Source of the DNA: PFJX01 sp040751755
GTDB taxonomy: Bacteria > Pseudomonadota > Gammaproteobacteria > Burkholderiales > Thiobacillaceae
Assembly (NCBI GenBank): GCA_040751755.1
Contig: JBFMHC010000024.1
Coordinates: forward strand, 1-64,000
Direction: 5' to 3'
Length of the DNA stretch: 64,000 nucleotides
Shown here: one piece after another, positions 19,678-29,440 of the stretch
How the letters are laid out: each line of letters opens with the position of its first letter
How positions within the stretch are numbered: the stretch's first letter is position 1
Translations under genes and position numbers: made by a program
The notes under the pieces: generated by a model
Told to the model about the DNA's origin: nothing
The model's database searches: none
What the model saw: only the letters and a program-made list of their open reading frames with translations

Positions 19678-20652
19678 CTAGGCGTGCCGAGCCAGGCCGG
19701 CGCGCAGCCTGGCGGCGACCTTTTCGCGCAGCTCGTCCGGCCCCAGTACCTCCACCTCCGGGACGTGCCTAAGCACATCCATGATCAGCTCCCGGTCGTC
19801 GCTGTAGGGCAGCTCGATGAGATAGCTGCCGTCATCGAGGACGCTCGTCCGCTGCCTGGGGTGCCATTCCTCCAGGGCGACCCAGCGCGCCCGCTCGGGC
19901 GTGAACTTGAGGTGGGCCCACTGCGTGGCGGCGCCGGAGAAGATGCCGTAGCCGTCTCCCAGCTCCCTGTCCAGCCGTTCCGCCGGCACCTCGACGGCCG
20001 GTGCGGGCAGGATCTCGGCCGCGCGGATGCCGTCGACGGCGAAGCTGCGCAGGCCGTCCCTCAGGTGGCACCAGGCGTCGAGGTACCAGTTGCCGCGGTA
20101 GTGCACCAGCCGCTGCGGCGAGACCTCGCGCTCGCTCTGCGCGCCGCTGCCCTTGGTGAAGAACACGATGCGCAGGCGCTGGCGCGCCAGCAGGGCGGCG
20201 CCGACGCTGGAGAAGTGTTCCAGGCTGGTCTTGCGTGTACCCAGGGCGATCAGCTTCACGCGCTTGCGCACCTCCTGCGCGGACTGCCGGCCGCTGTCGA
20301 GCAGGGTGGTCAGGCGCGCCATCAACGGCTCGATGTGCGGCCCCAGCAGGCCGCCGGCGTCCAGCCCGGCGAGCAATTCCTGCATGGTGAGCAGGGCGTG
20401 GATCTCGCCGGCGCTGAACCACAGGCCCGGCAGCTCGTAGGGCGTGCCGGCGCCTCGCGCGGACTCGAAGCGGTAGCCACGCAGTTCCGGGTCCCAGACG
20501 ATGGGGGCGTTGAGGCGGTCGCGCAGGTATTGCAGGTCGCGCTTGAGCGTCGCGCGCGAGACCTCCAGGCGTTCCAGCAGCTCATCGAAGGTGACGCTCT
20601 GCCGGCTGCCGAGCAGGGTGTGGATGATGTGAAAGCGTTCGGTGCGGTCCAT
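19678..20652 (-). CDS. WYL-domain transcriptional regulator
   Basis: This 324-residue protein has an N-terminal DeoR-like helix-turn-helix (VTFDELLERLEVSRATLKRD), a linker, and a WYL domain with LVHYRGNWYLDAWCHLRDGLR, followed by the WCX-like C-terminus (LPYSDDRELIMDVLRH). WYL regulators bind small ligands or nucleic acid and control stress, DNA-repair or defence genes. ATG at 20652 gives the canonical MDRTERFHIIHTLL start. It is divergent from a small ORF at 20748 and convergent with the beta-solenoid gene. The target is unknown. Confidence 0.85.
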   Translation of the reverse strand: MDRTERFHIIHTLLGSRQSVTFDELLERLEVSRATLKRDLQYLRDRLNAPIVWDPELRGYRFESARGAGTPYELPGLWFSAGEIHALLTMQELLAGLDAGGLLGPHIEPLMARLTTLLDSGRQSAQEVRKRVKLIALGTRKTSLEHFSSVGAALLARQRLRIVFFTKGSGAQSEREVSPQRLVHYRGNWYLDAWCHLRDGLRSFAVDGIRAAEILPAPAVEVPAERLDRELGDGYGIFSGAATQWAHLKFTPERARWVALEEWHPRQRTSVLDDGSYLIELPYSDDRELIMDVLRHVPEVEVLGPDELREKVAARLRAGLARHA

Positions 20653-20747
20653 GCGCGGGTCTCGTTGCGAGGGTGCGGGATGGTGGCTCACGTGATGAGC
20701 CAGTGCAAGCCTAGCCTGTCGGACAGCCAACGACCGAGGAGTCCGAC

Positions 20748-20948
20748 ATGTCCGCATCCATGATCCTGCTGCCCTATCTCGCCATCGCCGTGGCCCATGC
20801 GCTGCTGCACCGACGTCCCGATGCGCCCTGGCTGGAGGCCCTCGGAAATGGCTTGGTGTGGCCGGCGAACCTGCTGTGCCGCTGTCTGGATCTCCTGGTG
20901 GAACCGCTATTGGCGTGGCTGTCGAACGAGGAGTGCGGCCTGCGCTAG
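20748..20948 (+). CDS. Small hypothetical protein, 66 residues
   Basis: A short ORF divergent from the WYL regulator, with GAGGAG 7 bases before the ATG. The protein is leucine- and alanine-rich with two hydrophobic stretches (MILLPYLAIAVAHALLH and WPANLLCRCLDLLVEPLLAWL), so a small membrane-associated protein is plausible. I recognise no family. The ribosome site and the position opposite the regulator argue that it is real and may be the regulator's target. Confidence 0.5.
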   Translation: MSASMILLPYLAIAVAHALLHRRPDAPWLEALGNGLVWPANLLCRCLDLLVEPLLAWLSNEECGLR

Positions 20949-20966
20949 GCAGGGGCGCGGCTGGGA

Positions 20967-21722
20967 TCAGTCGCGCCTGCCCACGCGCAGCGCGAGCGGC
21001 CAGGCGATGCCGCGCGGCGTGGCGGGGTCGCCCCAGGTCGGGCGCAGGGTCGCGGCCAGCGCCTCGACCGGGTCCTCGCCGCGCGCCTCGATGTAGCGCG
21101 CGGTGGCCGACCAGCTGCGCAGGTAGCCGAGCAGCTGGTCGAGCGGCCATTCGGCGCGCATGGCGAAGGCCGGCGCGGCGATGGGATCGAAGGGGAAGGG
21201 CAGGTCGCGGTAGCCGTTCTCGACGTGGCGGCGTTCCGGCGGCCAGTAGGGGCCCACGACCTCGCGGTAGAAGTGCCGCACCGGCGCGTCGAGCGCCGGG
21301 TCGTCGAGCCCGATCACGCCGTAGCTCCACACCGCGATCACGCCCTGCAGCCTGAGCACGCGCCGCGCCTCCTCGTGGAAGCGCGCGAGGTCGAACCAGT
21401 GCAGGGCCTGGGCGACCACCAGCAGGTCCACGCTCGCGGCCGCGAGGCCCGACGCCTCGGCCGGCGCGACGCGGTACTCGACCCCCGCGTGGGGGCTCGC
21501 CTGGGCGATCTGCGCGGCGCTGGCGTCCGTGGCCACGACCTGGCGGAAGTGCCGCGCCAGGGCCGCCGAGGCCTGGCCGCTGCCGCAGCCGCAATCCCAG
21601 GCCAGCTCATGCGCCGGGCACTGCGCGGCGAGCCAGTCGAACAGCGCCTCGGGGTAGCCGGGGCGGCTTGCCGCGTAGTGGCCAGAGACGCTGCGGAAGT
21701 GGTCGGCGAAGGACGTGCTCAT
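20967..21722 (-). CDS. Class I SAM-dependent methyltransferase
   Basis: A 251-residue protein with SAM motif I LAWDCGCGSGQASAALA, motif II acidic VVATDASAAQI, and the post-motif VDLLVVAQALHWFDLARF. The HWF signature groups it with the Tam/BioC-like small-molecule methyltransferases. The substrate is not predictable. Its ATG at 21722 overlaps the last codons of copA by 4 bases, so it is the second gene of a copA operon. Confidence 0.85.
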   Translation of the reverse strand: MSTSFADHFRSVSGHYAASRPGYPEALFDWLAAQCPAHELAWDCGCGSGQASAALARHFRQVVATDASAAQIAQASPHAGVEYRVAPAEASGLAAASVDLLVVAQALHWFDLARFHEEARRVLRLQGVIAVWSYGVIGLDDPALDAPVRHFYREVVGPYWPPERRHVENGYRDLPFPFDPIAAPAFAMRAEWPLDQLLGYLRSWSATARYIEARGEDPVEALAATLRPTWGDPATPRGIAWPLALRVGRRD

Positions 21723-24187
21723 GGGCGCGCCGCTTCGCCGTGCCTCGGCCGCCAGCGCTTGAGCAGCAGCGAGTTGCTCACCACCGACACGGAGGACAGC
21801 GCCATGGCCGCGCCGGCGATCACCGGGTTGAGCATGCCCAGGGCCGCCAGGGGCAGGGCGAGGACGTTGTAGATGAAGGCGAGGAACAGGTTCTGGCGGA
21901 TCTTCGCCATCACCGCGCGCGACAGCTCCACCGCGTCGGCGACGCTGTTCAGGTCGGAGCGCATCAGGGTGATGTCCGCCGCCTCCAGGGCGATGTCGGC
22001 GCCCGAGGCCATGCCGAAGCTCACGTCGGCGCTGGCGAGGGCGGGGGCGTCGTTGATGCCGTCGCCGGCCATGCCGACGACACGGCCCTCGGCCTTCAGC
22101 GCCGCCACAGCCGCCGCCTTGTCCTGGGGTTTCACCCGCGCGCGCCATTCCGCGATGCCGGCCTCGCGGGCGATTGCCGCCGCGGCGCCCTCCTGGTCGC
22201 CGGTGAGCATGACCGGGCGGATGCCGAGCCCGGCCAGGCGTTGCAGGGCGGCAATGGAGGAGGGGCGCAGGCGGTCGGCCAGGTCGAGGCGGCCGAGGGG
22301 GGTATCTCCTTCCGAGAGATAAATGGACGTGACGCCGGCGACGTCGGCCTCCCTCTCCCTCGAGAGGGAAGGGTGGGGGTGTTCGTTTGCCTCGGACGGC
22401 TGCGCCGTCCCCACCCTCTCCCCAACCCCTCCCCCCTCGAGGGGGAGGGGCTCGATGGGCAGGCCCAGGCTTAGGCGGCGGCCCTCGACTTCGCCGGCCA
22501 CGCCTACTCCCGGGCGGTTCTCGAAGCCGCTCACGGCGGGCAGGGCGAGGCCCCGTTCCCGCGCGGCGGCGAGGAGGGCGGCGGCGATGGGGTGGGTGCT
22601 GCCCTGCTCCAGGGCGGCGGCGAGGCGCAGCAGCGCGTCCTGCGTCAGGCCGTTCGAGGCCTCCATGCCCACCAGTGCCATGCTGCCCTCGGTGAGGGTG
22701 CCGGTCTTGTCGACGGCGAGCACGGCAAGCCGCTCCGCGCGCTCCAAGGCCTCGGCGGAGCGCACCAGGATGCCGAACTGGGTGCCGCGCCCCAGGCCGA
22801 CCATCACCGCGGTGGGCGTGGCGAGGCCGAGCGCGCAGGGGCAGGCGATCACCAGCACCGCCACCGCCGGGATCAGGCTCTGGGTGAGGCTGCCGCCTGC
22901 CAGCCACCATCCCAGGAAGGTGAGGGCGGCGAGGCCGATCACCGCCGGCACAAACACCCCGGAGATGCGGTCGGCGAGGCGCTGGATCGGCGCCTTCGAG
23001 CCTTGCGCCGCCTCGGTCAGGCGCACGATCTCCATCAGCTGCGTGTGGCTGCCCACCCCGGTGGCGCGGATGCGCAGCAGGCCGTCGAGGTTCTGGCTGC
23101 CGGCGTAGACGGCCGCGCCCACGCGCTTGGCGACCGGCAGGCTCTCGCCGGTGAGCAGGCTCTCGTCGACGCCGGATTCGCCCTCCAGGACCTCGCCGTC
23201 GACCGGCACGCGCTCGCCGGCGCGCACCCGCACCACCTCGCCGGGCTGGATGCCGGCGCTGTCCACCGCCACCGCCTCGCCGTCGCGTTCCACCACCGCC
23301 TGGCGCGGCGCCAGGGCCAGGAGCTGCTCGATCGCCTCAGAGGTGCGCGACTTGGCGCGCGCCTCCAGCAGCTTGCCCAGGCGTACCAGGGTGACCACCG
23401 CGGCGCTGGCCTCGAAGTAGAGGTGGCCGCCGGGCGCGAGGATCAGCATCGCCAGGCTGAAGAAGTAGGCGGCGCTGGTGCCGAGCGCCACCAGCACGTC
23501 CATGTTGGCGCCGCCGCCGCGCAGCGCGTGCCAGGCGCCGGTGTAGAAGCGCCGGCCGGCCCAGAACTGCACCGGCGTGGCCAGGGCCATCTGCCACCAG
23601 CCGGGCAGCCAGGCGGTGGCGTGGCCCGCGAACATGTCCAGCATCTGCACCAGCAGCGGCAGCGTGAGCAGGGCGGAGAAGGTGAAGATGCGCACCTCGT
23701 GCCGGTACTCCGCCTGTTTGCGCGCCTTCTCCTCCGCGCGGCCGGCCTCGGTGATGGGGATCGCGCCGTAGCCGGCCCTGGCGACGCAATCGAGCAGCGC
23801 CTCGGGCGTGCTCAGGCCCGGCACGTAGCGTACCCGCGCGCGTTCGCTGGCGAGGTTCAGGCGGGCCTCGACGCCCGGCAGGCGGTTCAGCGCCTGCTCC
23901 ACGCGGGTCGCGCAGGCGGCGCAGGTCATGCCGGTGATCTGCAGGTCCAGGGTCTGCGCGGGCACGGCGAAACCGGTCTTTTCGATCTGCGTAAGGATTG
24001 TCTGCGGGGTGGTGCTCGCCGGGTCGTAGGCCACGCTGGCGTGTTCGTTCGCCAGGTTGACGCTCGCCTGCACGCCGGACAGGCGGTTCAGGTTCTTTTC
24101 CAGGCGCGTCGAGCAGGCGGCGCAGGTCATGCCGCTTATGGGGAGTTCGAGCCGGATCGTGGAAGGCGGTTTCGCAACGTCGGTCAT
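21719..24187 (-). CDS. copA: Copper-exporting P1B-type ATPase CopA
   Basis: This 822-residue inner-membrane pump exports Cu(I). It has two N-terminal metal-binding domains, each with GMTCAAC (residues ~19 and ~87). The translocation motif ACPCALGLATPT lies near residue 450, the phosphorylation site VDKTGTLTEG near 490, the SEHP-like STHPIAAALL follows, and the hinge is GDGINDAPALASADV. Residues ~575-612, in the nucleotide-binding domain between GRRLSLG and GVTSIYLSEG, are not family sequence. They come from a palindromic DNA repeat inserted in frame. Whether the pump still works is untested. The methyltransferase gene overlaps its 3' end. Confidence 0.92.
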   Translation of the reverse strand: MTDVAKPPSTIRLELPISGMTCAACSTRLEKNLNRLSGVQASVNLANEHASVAYDPASTTPQTILTQIEKTGFAVPAQTLDLQITGMTCAACATRVEQALNRLPGVEARLNLASERARVRYVPGLSTPEALLDCVARAGYGAIPITEAGRAEEKARKQAEYRHEVRIFTFSALLTLPLLVQMLDMFAGHATAWLPGWWQMALATPVQFWAGRRFYTGAWHALRGGGANMDVLVALGTSAAYFFSLAMLILAPGGHLYFEASAAVVTLVRLGKLLEARAKSRTSEAIEQLLALAPRQAVVERDGEAVAVDSAGIQPGEVVRVRAGERVPVDGEVLEGESGVDESLLTGESLPVAKRVGAAVYAGSQNLDGLLRIRATGVGSHTQLMEIVRLTEAAQGSKAPIQRLADRISGVFVPAVIGLAALTFLGWWLAGGSLTQSLIPAVAVLVIACPCALGLATPTAVMVGLGRGTQFGILVRSAEALERAERLAVLAVDKTGTLTEGSMALVGMEASNGLTQDALLRLAAALEQGSTHPIAAALLAAARERGLALPAVSGFENRPGVGVAGEVEGRRLSLGLPIEPLPLEGGGVGERVGTAQPSEANEHPHPSLSREREADVAGVTSIYLSEGDTPLGRLDLADRLRPSSIAALQRLAGLGIRPVMLTGDQEGAAAAIAREAGIAEWRARVKPQDKAAAVAALKAEGRVVGMAGDGINDAPALASADVSFGMASGADIALEAADITLMRSDLNSVADAVELSRAVMAKIRQNLFLAFIYNVLALPLAALGMLNPVIAGAAMALSSVSVVSNSLLLKRWRPRHGEAARP
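22340..22458. repeat. GC-rich palindromic repeat element inside copA
   Basis: Three parts are visible: a C-rich/G-rich palindrome centred on CCCTCGAGAGGG (~22365), a perfect small hairpin GGACGGC-TGC-GCCGTCC (~22394-22410), and a second palindrome CCCCCTCGAGGGGG (~22432-22445). The two outer arms are imperfect inverted copies of each other (CCCTCTCCCTCGAG against CCCCTCCCCCTCGAG on the other strand). This is the shape of a MITE- or REP-like intergenic element, here sitting in a coding region and translated as PLPLEGGGVGERVGT and HPHPSLSRERE. Confidence 0.75.
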
Positions 24188-24289
24188 GGTTTCGAATAGT
24201 TGAGCTGGATCAAATCTTCCCGTTGAAATATGTATAAAGTACCAGCCAAGCCCGCCGATAAGTGTGCGGAATCAACGACAAGGGCCTTT

Positions 24290-24670
24290 ATGCCTCTTAC
24301 GATTCAAAACAAGCAAGGGGTCGAGGAGTGGTGCGTCAGCGTCAGGGGGCGCTTCGACTTCAGCGTGGCGCGCGCCTGTCTGGCGGAGGTGGGCGCCCGT
24401 GCCTGGCACCGGAATGCCCGCCTCGTCTTCGACCTCACGGACGTCGAGCGCATCGAGTCCGCCGGTCTCGGCGCCATGCTGCTGTTGCTGGAGCGCATGC
24501 CCGGCGCGCACCGCCCCGTGGTGCGCTGCGCCAACCGGGAGGTGTGGAGCGTCCTGCATATCACCCACATGGAGCATTACTGCGATCTGGAGGCGGAGGG
24601 CGAACTGGCACGCCAACTTTCCGCCCAGGCGGCCACGCCCGCCGCGACGCAGGTCAATCCAGCACCCTGA
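24290..24670 (+). CDS. STAS-domain protein (anti-sigma factor antagonist-like)
   Basis: A 126-residue single STAS domain: EWCVSVRGRFDFSVARACL, then LVFDLTDVERIESAGLGAML, where the serine in ESAGLG is at the position phosphorylated in SpoIIAA/RsbV. Such proteins switch partners with anti-sigma or other HPK-type kinases. No partner kinase is adjacent. ATG 24290 is preferred, with AAGGG upstream; an upstream in-frame ATG at 24230 lacks a ribosome site. It is divergent from copA, and its 3' end overlaps that of the tgpA-like gene by 17 bases. Confidence 0.8.
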   Translation: MPLTIQNKQGVEEWCVSVRGRFDFSVARACLAEVGARAWHRNARLVFDLTDVERIESAGLGAMLLLLERMPGAHRPVVRCANREVWSVLHITHMEHYCDLEAEGELARQLSAQAATPAATQVNPAP

Positions 24671-26611
24671 AGCGCGCGATCCGCCGCCTGAGCTCGACCA
24701 GGCGATCCCACGCATCCGCGTAACGAACCAGCAGGTACAACTCGGCGATCGCGCCCAATTCCGCGGCGAGCCGCGGCCGCGCGCGTCCCACGCGGCGCGC
24801 GTAATCCATGGGCGCCTCGCCCGCCTGGCAGGGGGGGGCAGACCGGCCTTGCCCAGCCGACGTTCCAGGTCTTTCCAGGCCCGCGCCGCGGGGTCCGTGC
24901 GCGCGGCCGGGCCGCTGCGCCAATACAGCCAGACCAGCAGCCCCAGCCCCAGCGTGCCGGCGAGGATGGTGGCGGAGGCGAGCCAGCGCGTCGAGGCGAA
25001 GTCCGGCGACAGGCGCGCGAGCAGGCGCAGCTGCTGCTCCTGGCCATAGCCCAGGACCCACTGGTTCCAGCCGTTGTTGAGCATCTCCCAGGTGTGGCGC
25101 ATGCCCTGCAGCCACGGCACGGAAAGACGCGCGAGGGCGGGTGGCATCTCGGCGGCAGGCAGGGCGGCGCCGATGCCCTGTTCGACGCGCGAGGGCGAGA
25201 CGCTGGCGGTGGGGTCGACGCGCGTCCAGCCCTTTTCCGGCCCCAGCCAGATCTCCGCCCAGGCGTGCGCGTCCGACTGGCGCACCACCACATGGCCGTC
25301 GAGCGGGTTGATCTCGCCGCCGAGGTAGCCCGTCACCACGCGCGCCGGGATGCCGGCCGCGCGCATCAGGAACACGTAGCTGCCGGCGAAGTGCTCGCAG
25401 AAGCCGCGCCGCGAGCGGAACAGGAAGTCGTCCACGCTGTGCGGGCCGAGCTGCGGCGGCTCCAGGGTGTAGGCGAAGGCGTCGTGGAACAGCGCCAGGG
25501 CCGCGCGCGACACCGCCTCGGGATCGGGGGCCGCCGCGCGCCAGCGGCGCGCGAGCTCGCGGGCGCGCGGGTTGAAGCCTTGCGGCAGGATGAGCGCGTC
25601 CGCGAGCGCGTCCGCCGGGCTGAGGTGGCGGAACGCGGGGTAGGTCTCCAGGTCCCAGCGGCGACGCTGTTCCACCGGCGTGTCCGAGGTCCACTGCAGC
25701 CCGGCGGCAAGGCGCGTGCCCTCGGGGGTGGGATGGGGGACGCCGAGGCTGAACAGCCATTGCCGCTGGTGCGGCTCCAGGGTCAGGGTCAGCCGCTGCG
25801 GGGCCCCGAGCGTGAGCACCTCGCCGCGCAGGGGCTGGCGCCGGTCGATGGCGTGCCAGGTGCGGCCGTCGAAGCGCGCCAGCACGGGACCGCGCCAGTA
25901 CAGCCCGGTACGCTCAGGGACCGGCCCGGCGAAGCGGACGCGGAAGGCGATCTCGCCGGACTGGATCAGGTTGGCGATGTCGCCCGGGCCCATGGTGTCG
26001 GACATGCCCGTGCTCGCCGTGCCCTGCTGCTGCGGCAGGAACCAGAGCGGTCGGTCCAGGCGCGGGAAGAACACGAACAGCAGCAACGCCAGGGGCAGGC
26101 CGGCGGCGAACAGGCCGAGCGCGCGCCGCACCGCCTGGCGCGGCGGCAGGCGCGCGCCGGACTGCAGGTGCGCCATCACCGCCACGCCCAGGACCGACAC
26201 CAGCAGCAGGTAGGCGGTGACGGGCAGGGACTGCGCGGTGAGGAAGTAGCTCATCGCCATGAACTGGGTGAGGATCAGCAGCAGCCTCTTCTCCGCCAGG
26301 CTCGCGCTCTCCAGCAGCTTGATGAACAGGAGGAGGATGAACAGCGGCACCCCCGCGCGTTGTCCGACGATGCTGCCGAACTGCGCCAGCACGCCCGCCA
26401 GGGCGACCAGGGCGAGGCCGATGCGCAGCCATCTGGCGGGCAGGGGGCGGTCCGCGAGGACGAGCAACAGGCGCCACAGCCACAGCCCCAGGCAGGTCAG
26501 GCCGAGCCAGGGCGGCAAGCCCTCCAGGTGCGGCAGCAGGGCGAGCAGCGGCGGCAGCAGCCACAGGGCGTGCGACAGGCGCGCGCGCGCCGTCTCAGGC
26601 AGCATCGGCAT
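24654..26611 (-). CDS. TgpA-type membrane transglutaminase-like protein, frameshifted
   Basis: About 652 residues if the C8 run (plus-strand G8, 24831-24838) is corrected to C9. The N-terminal third has six or so membrane segments (DUF3488). The periplasmic core has the triad Cys in RRGFCEHFAGSY, His in SDAHAWAEIWLG and Asp in WTRVDPTAS. After another membrane segment the C-terminal cytoplasmic tail should read QAGEAPMDYARRVGRARP, but the C8 run shifts the frame before it; the correct tail lies in the next frame to 24654. It is the third gene of a MoxR-DUF58-TgpA operon, its start overlapping the DUF58 gene. The family is linked to envelope protein maturation. Confidence 0.85.
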
Positions 26612-27605
26612 CGCCCTGGGCCGCCTGCCCGTGCAGGGCCAGTGCGTTGAGGCAGCGCAGGCGCTGCAGCGGGCCGCCGGCGGGCGGGATGCGCAGGCCC
26701 GGCAGATGCAGGCCGTAGGCCAGGCCCATGCGGTCCGCTTCCAGCACCCAGCGCGCCAGATGCGCCAGACGCGTCTCCGGGTCCATGCCCGGCAGACGCG
26801 CCCAGTCGAGCCACAGGCTGCCACCGCGCGGCGAGACGAAGGACTTCACCAGCGGCTCCGCGTGGCGTGCCAGGCTCTTCCACACCAGGCGCGAGGGGCT
26901 TTCGCCCGGCTGGTAGCCGGTCAGCCCGTCGAAGTCCTCGCTGCCGCGCTGGCTGCCGCTGGGGCGTTCGTCCTCCATGCCGCCGGGGGCGGGCAGGGGC
27001 AGGCCGCGCGCCGAGGGTTTGGGCCAGACCAGCGCGGCGGCCGCGGGCGTGAACACGGCCCAGGCGCGGAACAGCCCCAGCGGCGCCTCGCTGTAGAGGC
27101 GGCACGGCCCCAGTGCCTGCCGGCCGCGCTGCCTCGCCGGCAGGGAGAGCAGCGCGCGCGCTGCACCGTTCTGCCCGGGTACAGGCGTGGCCTGCGTATC
27201 GCCGGCCGCGACGACCAGGGCGGCAGCGGTCGCGGGGTCGGGCAGGCGCAGGTCGAGGGTGAAACGCACCTCCCCGCCGGCGAAGCCCGGCTCCGCCTCG
27301 ATGCCGGCGAGACGGATGCCGAGCAGGCCGCGCCAGGTGGCGAACAGGGCCGACAACAACATGCCGGCGAGCAGGAAGGTGAACAGGAAGCCCATGGACA
27401 GGCCGTAGTTCATGGCCCCAAGCAGCATGCCCATGAGCAGCAAGGCGAAGGCGAGGCCCTGGCGTGTGGGCAGGATGTAGATGCGCCGCGCGGTGACGGT
27501 GAAGGGCAGGGGTTCGAGCGCGCGCAGGCGGAACAGCCGGCGCAGCAGCGGCGTGCGCAGGGGCAGGAAGGCGAGGCCTCGCGGCGGGCTGGCTGCGGCC
27601 TTCAT
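26595..27605 (-). CDS. DUF58-family protein
   Basis: A 336-residue protein with two closely spaced membrane segments (GLAFALLLMGMLLGAMNYG and FLFTFLLAGMLLSALFA), then a beta-rich region and the DUF58 signature FDGLTGYQPGESPSRLVWKS. The family often carries a degraded vWA fold and acts with a MoxR ATPase on envelope or metalloprotein assembly. ATG 27605 is preceded by a GAGG site and lies 7 bases after the moxR stop. Its end overlaps the tgpA start. A longer upstream frame exists but lies over moxR. Confidence 0.85.
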   Translation of the reverse strand: MKAAASPPRGLAFLPLRTPLLRRLFRLRALEPLPFTVTARRIYILPTRQGLAFALLLMGMLLGAMNYGLSMGFLFTFLLAGMLLSALFATWRGLLGIRLAGIEAEPGFAGGEVRFTLDLRLPDPATAAALVVAAGDTQATPVPGQNGAARALLSLPARQRGRQALGPCRLYSEAPLGLFRAWAVFTPAAAALVWPKPSARGLPLPAPGGMEDERPSGSQRGSEDFDGLTGYQPGESPSRLVWKSLARHAEPLVKSFVSPRGGSLWLDWARLPGMDPETRLAHLARWVLEADRMGLAYGLHLPGLRIPPAGGPLQRLRCLNALALHGQAAQGDADAA

Positions 27606-27612
27606 CGCGGCC

Positions 27613-28518
<906 letters not shown>

Positions 28519-28574
28519 GCGGCGACTTTATCGACAAAGGGGGCGGCCGCAAAGGAAGCGGGATGACCTGGAGC

Positions 28575-29423
28575 CTATATCTGGATGCGGTAGGTGGCGA
28601 GCTTGGCCTGGTTGATCAGCTCTTCGATCAGGGAGTCGGGCGCCAGCTGGAGGATGCCGTAATGCAGTTGCAGGTCGGTGCTGGCGAGCTCGGGCAGGCT
28701 GCCCAGCACCTTGTCGATGGCGGACAGCATCGTCGTGCGCACCTCTTCCGCCTGCGCCTCGGGCTTGCCGGGCAGGCAGATGACGAACTCGGCGCCGCGG
28801 TGGCGATAGACCCTGTCCTGCTCCGCCATCTCCTGGCGGACGGCGCCGATGCCTGCGCGCAGGATGTTGTCGCCGACGGCGCTGCCATGTCTGCGGTTGA
28901 TCTCCAGCAGGTCGAAGCGCAGCAGCAGCAGGCTGCAGGGCTGGCCGGAGACCTTGTTGGCCTCTTGTTCGAGGCGCAGCTCCGGCAGCAGGTGCTGGCC
29001 GTTGTACGCGCCGGTGAGCGGGTCGATCTTGTGCAGGGTCTCCGCCACCTTCTGGCGCAGCTTCAACAGTTCGTCGCGGAACTCGTTGACCTTGTCGATG
29101 AAGGGGTCGTACTCCTTGGCGGTGATCGTCCAATGGCCCTTGACCCGCACGGCGAGCTCGCGCGCGAGCCCGTGCATGGCCGCGTGCAGGCCCTCGATCC
29201 GCGTGAACGCGGGGAGCTTGCGCAGGTGGGCGTTGCCGGGGCTGTAGAACCACTGCCCGAAGGCGCAGTGCAGGTGCGCGTCCTCCGTCATGTCCGAGTC
29301 GGGCGGCGTCATCTTGCAGACCAGCACCCGCTGCAGCTGTTCGCGCCACTGCGCGTGCATGTCCATGGCGCGGTCCACGGTGGCCAGGATGGTTTCCAGC
29401 TCCTCGGCGGTGACGTTGATCAT
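28575..29423 (-). CDS. CZB zinc-sensor domain fused to a degenerate GGDEF domain
   Basis: A 282-residue protein with the architecture of E. coli DgcZ. Residues ~10-120 form a CZB domain: MHAQWREQL, a Cys in VLVCKM, HLHCAFGQWFYSPGNAHLR, then LHAAMHGLA, giving the Zn-binding Cys and three His. A GGDEF domain follows (IDPLTGAYNGQHL, LLLLRFDLLEINRRHGSAVGDNIL). The catalytic loop reads RGAEF instead of GG[DE]EF, lacking the first Gly and the acidic residue, so diguanylate cyclase activity is doubtful. It may bind c-di-GMP or GTP or act as a scaffold. Its stop is 56 bases past the moxR start, and lysS lies 17 bases upstream. Confidence 0.8.
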   Translation of the reverse strand: MINVTAEELETILATVDRAMDMHAQWREQLQRVLVCKMTPPDSDMTEDAHLHCAFGQWFYSPGNAHLRKLPAFTRIEGLHAAMHGLARELAVRVKGHWTITAKEYDPFIDKVNEFRDELLKLRQKVAETLHKIDPLTGAYNGQHLLPELRLEQEANKVSGQPCSLLLLRFDLLEINRRHGSAVGDNILRAGIGAVRQEMAEQDRVYRHRGAEFVICLPGKPEAQAEEVRTTMLSAIDKVLGSLPELASTDLQLHYGILQLAPDSLIEELINQAKLATYRIQI

Positions 29424-29440
29424 GGCGGCCCCGTGTCGCT

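Noticed and set aside
24200..24240. CueR-like operator between copA and the STAS gene.
   Set aside because: No convincing spaced -35/-10 with the required dyad could be found on the copA strand.
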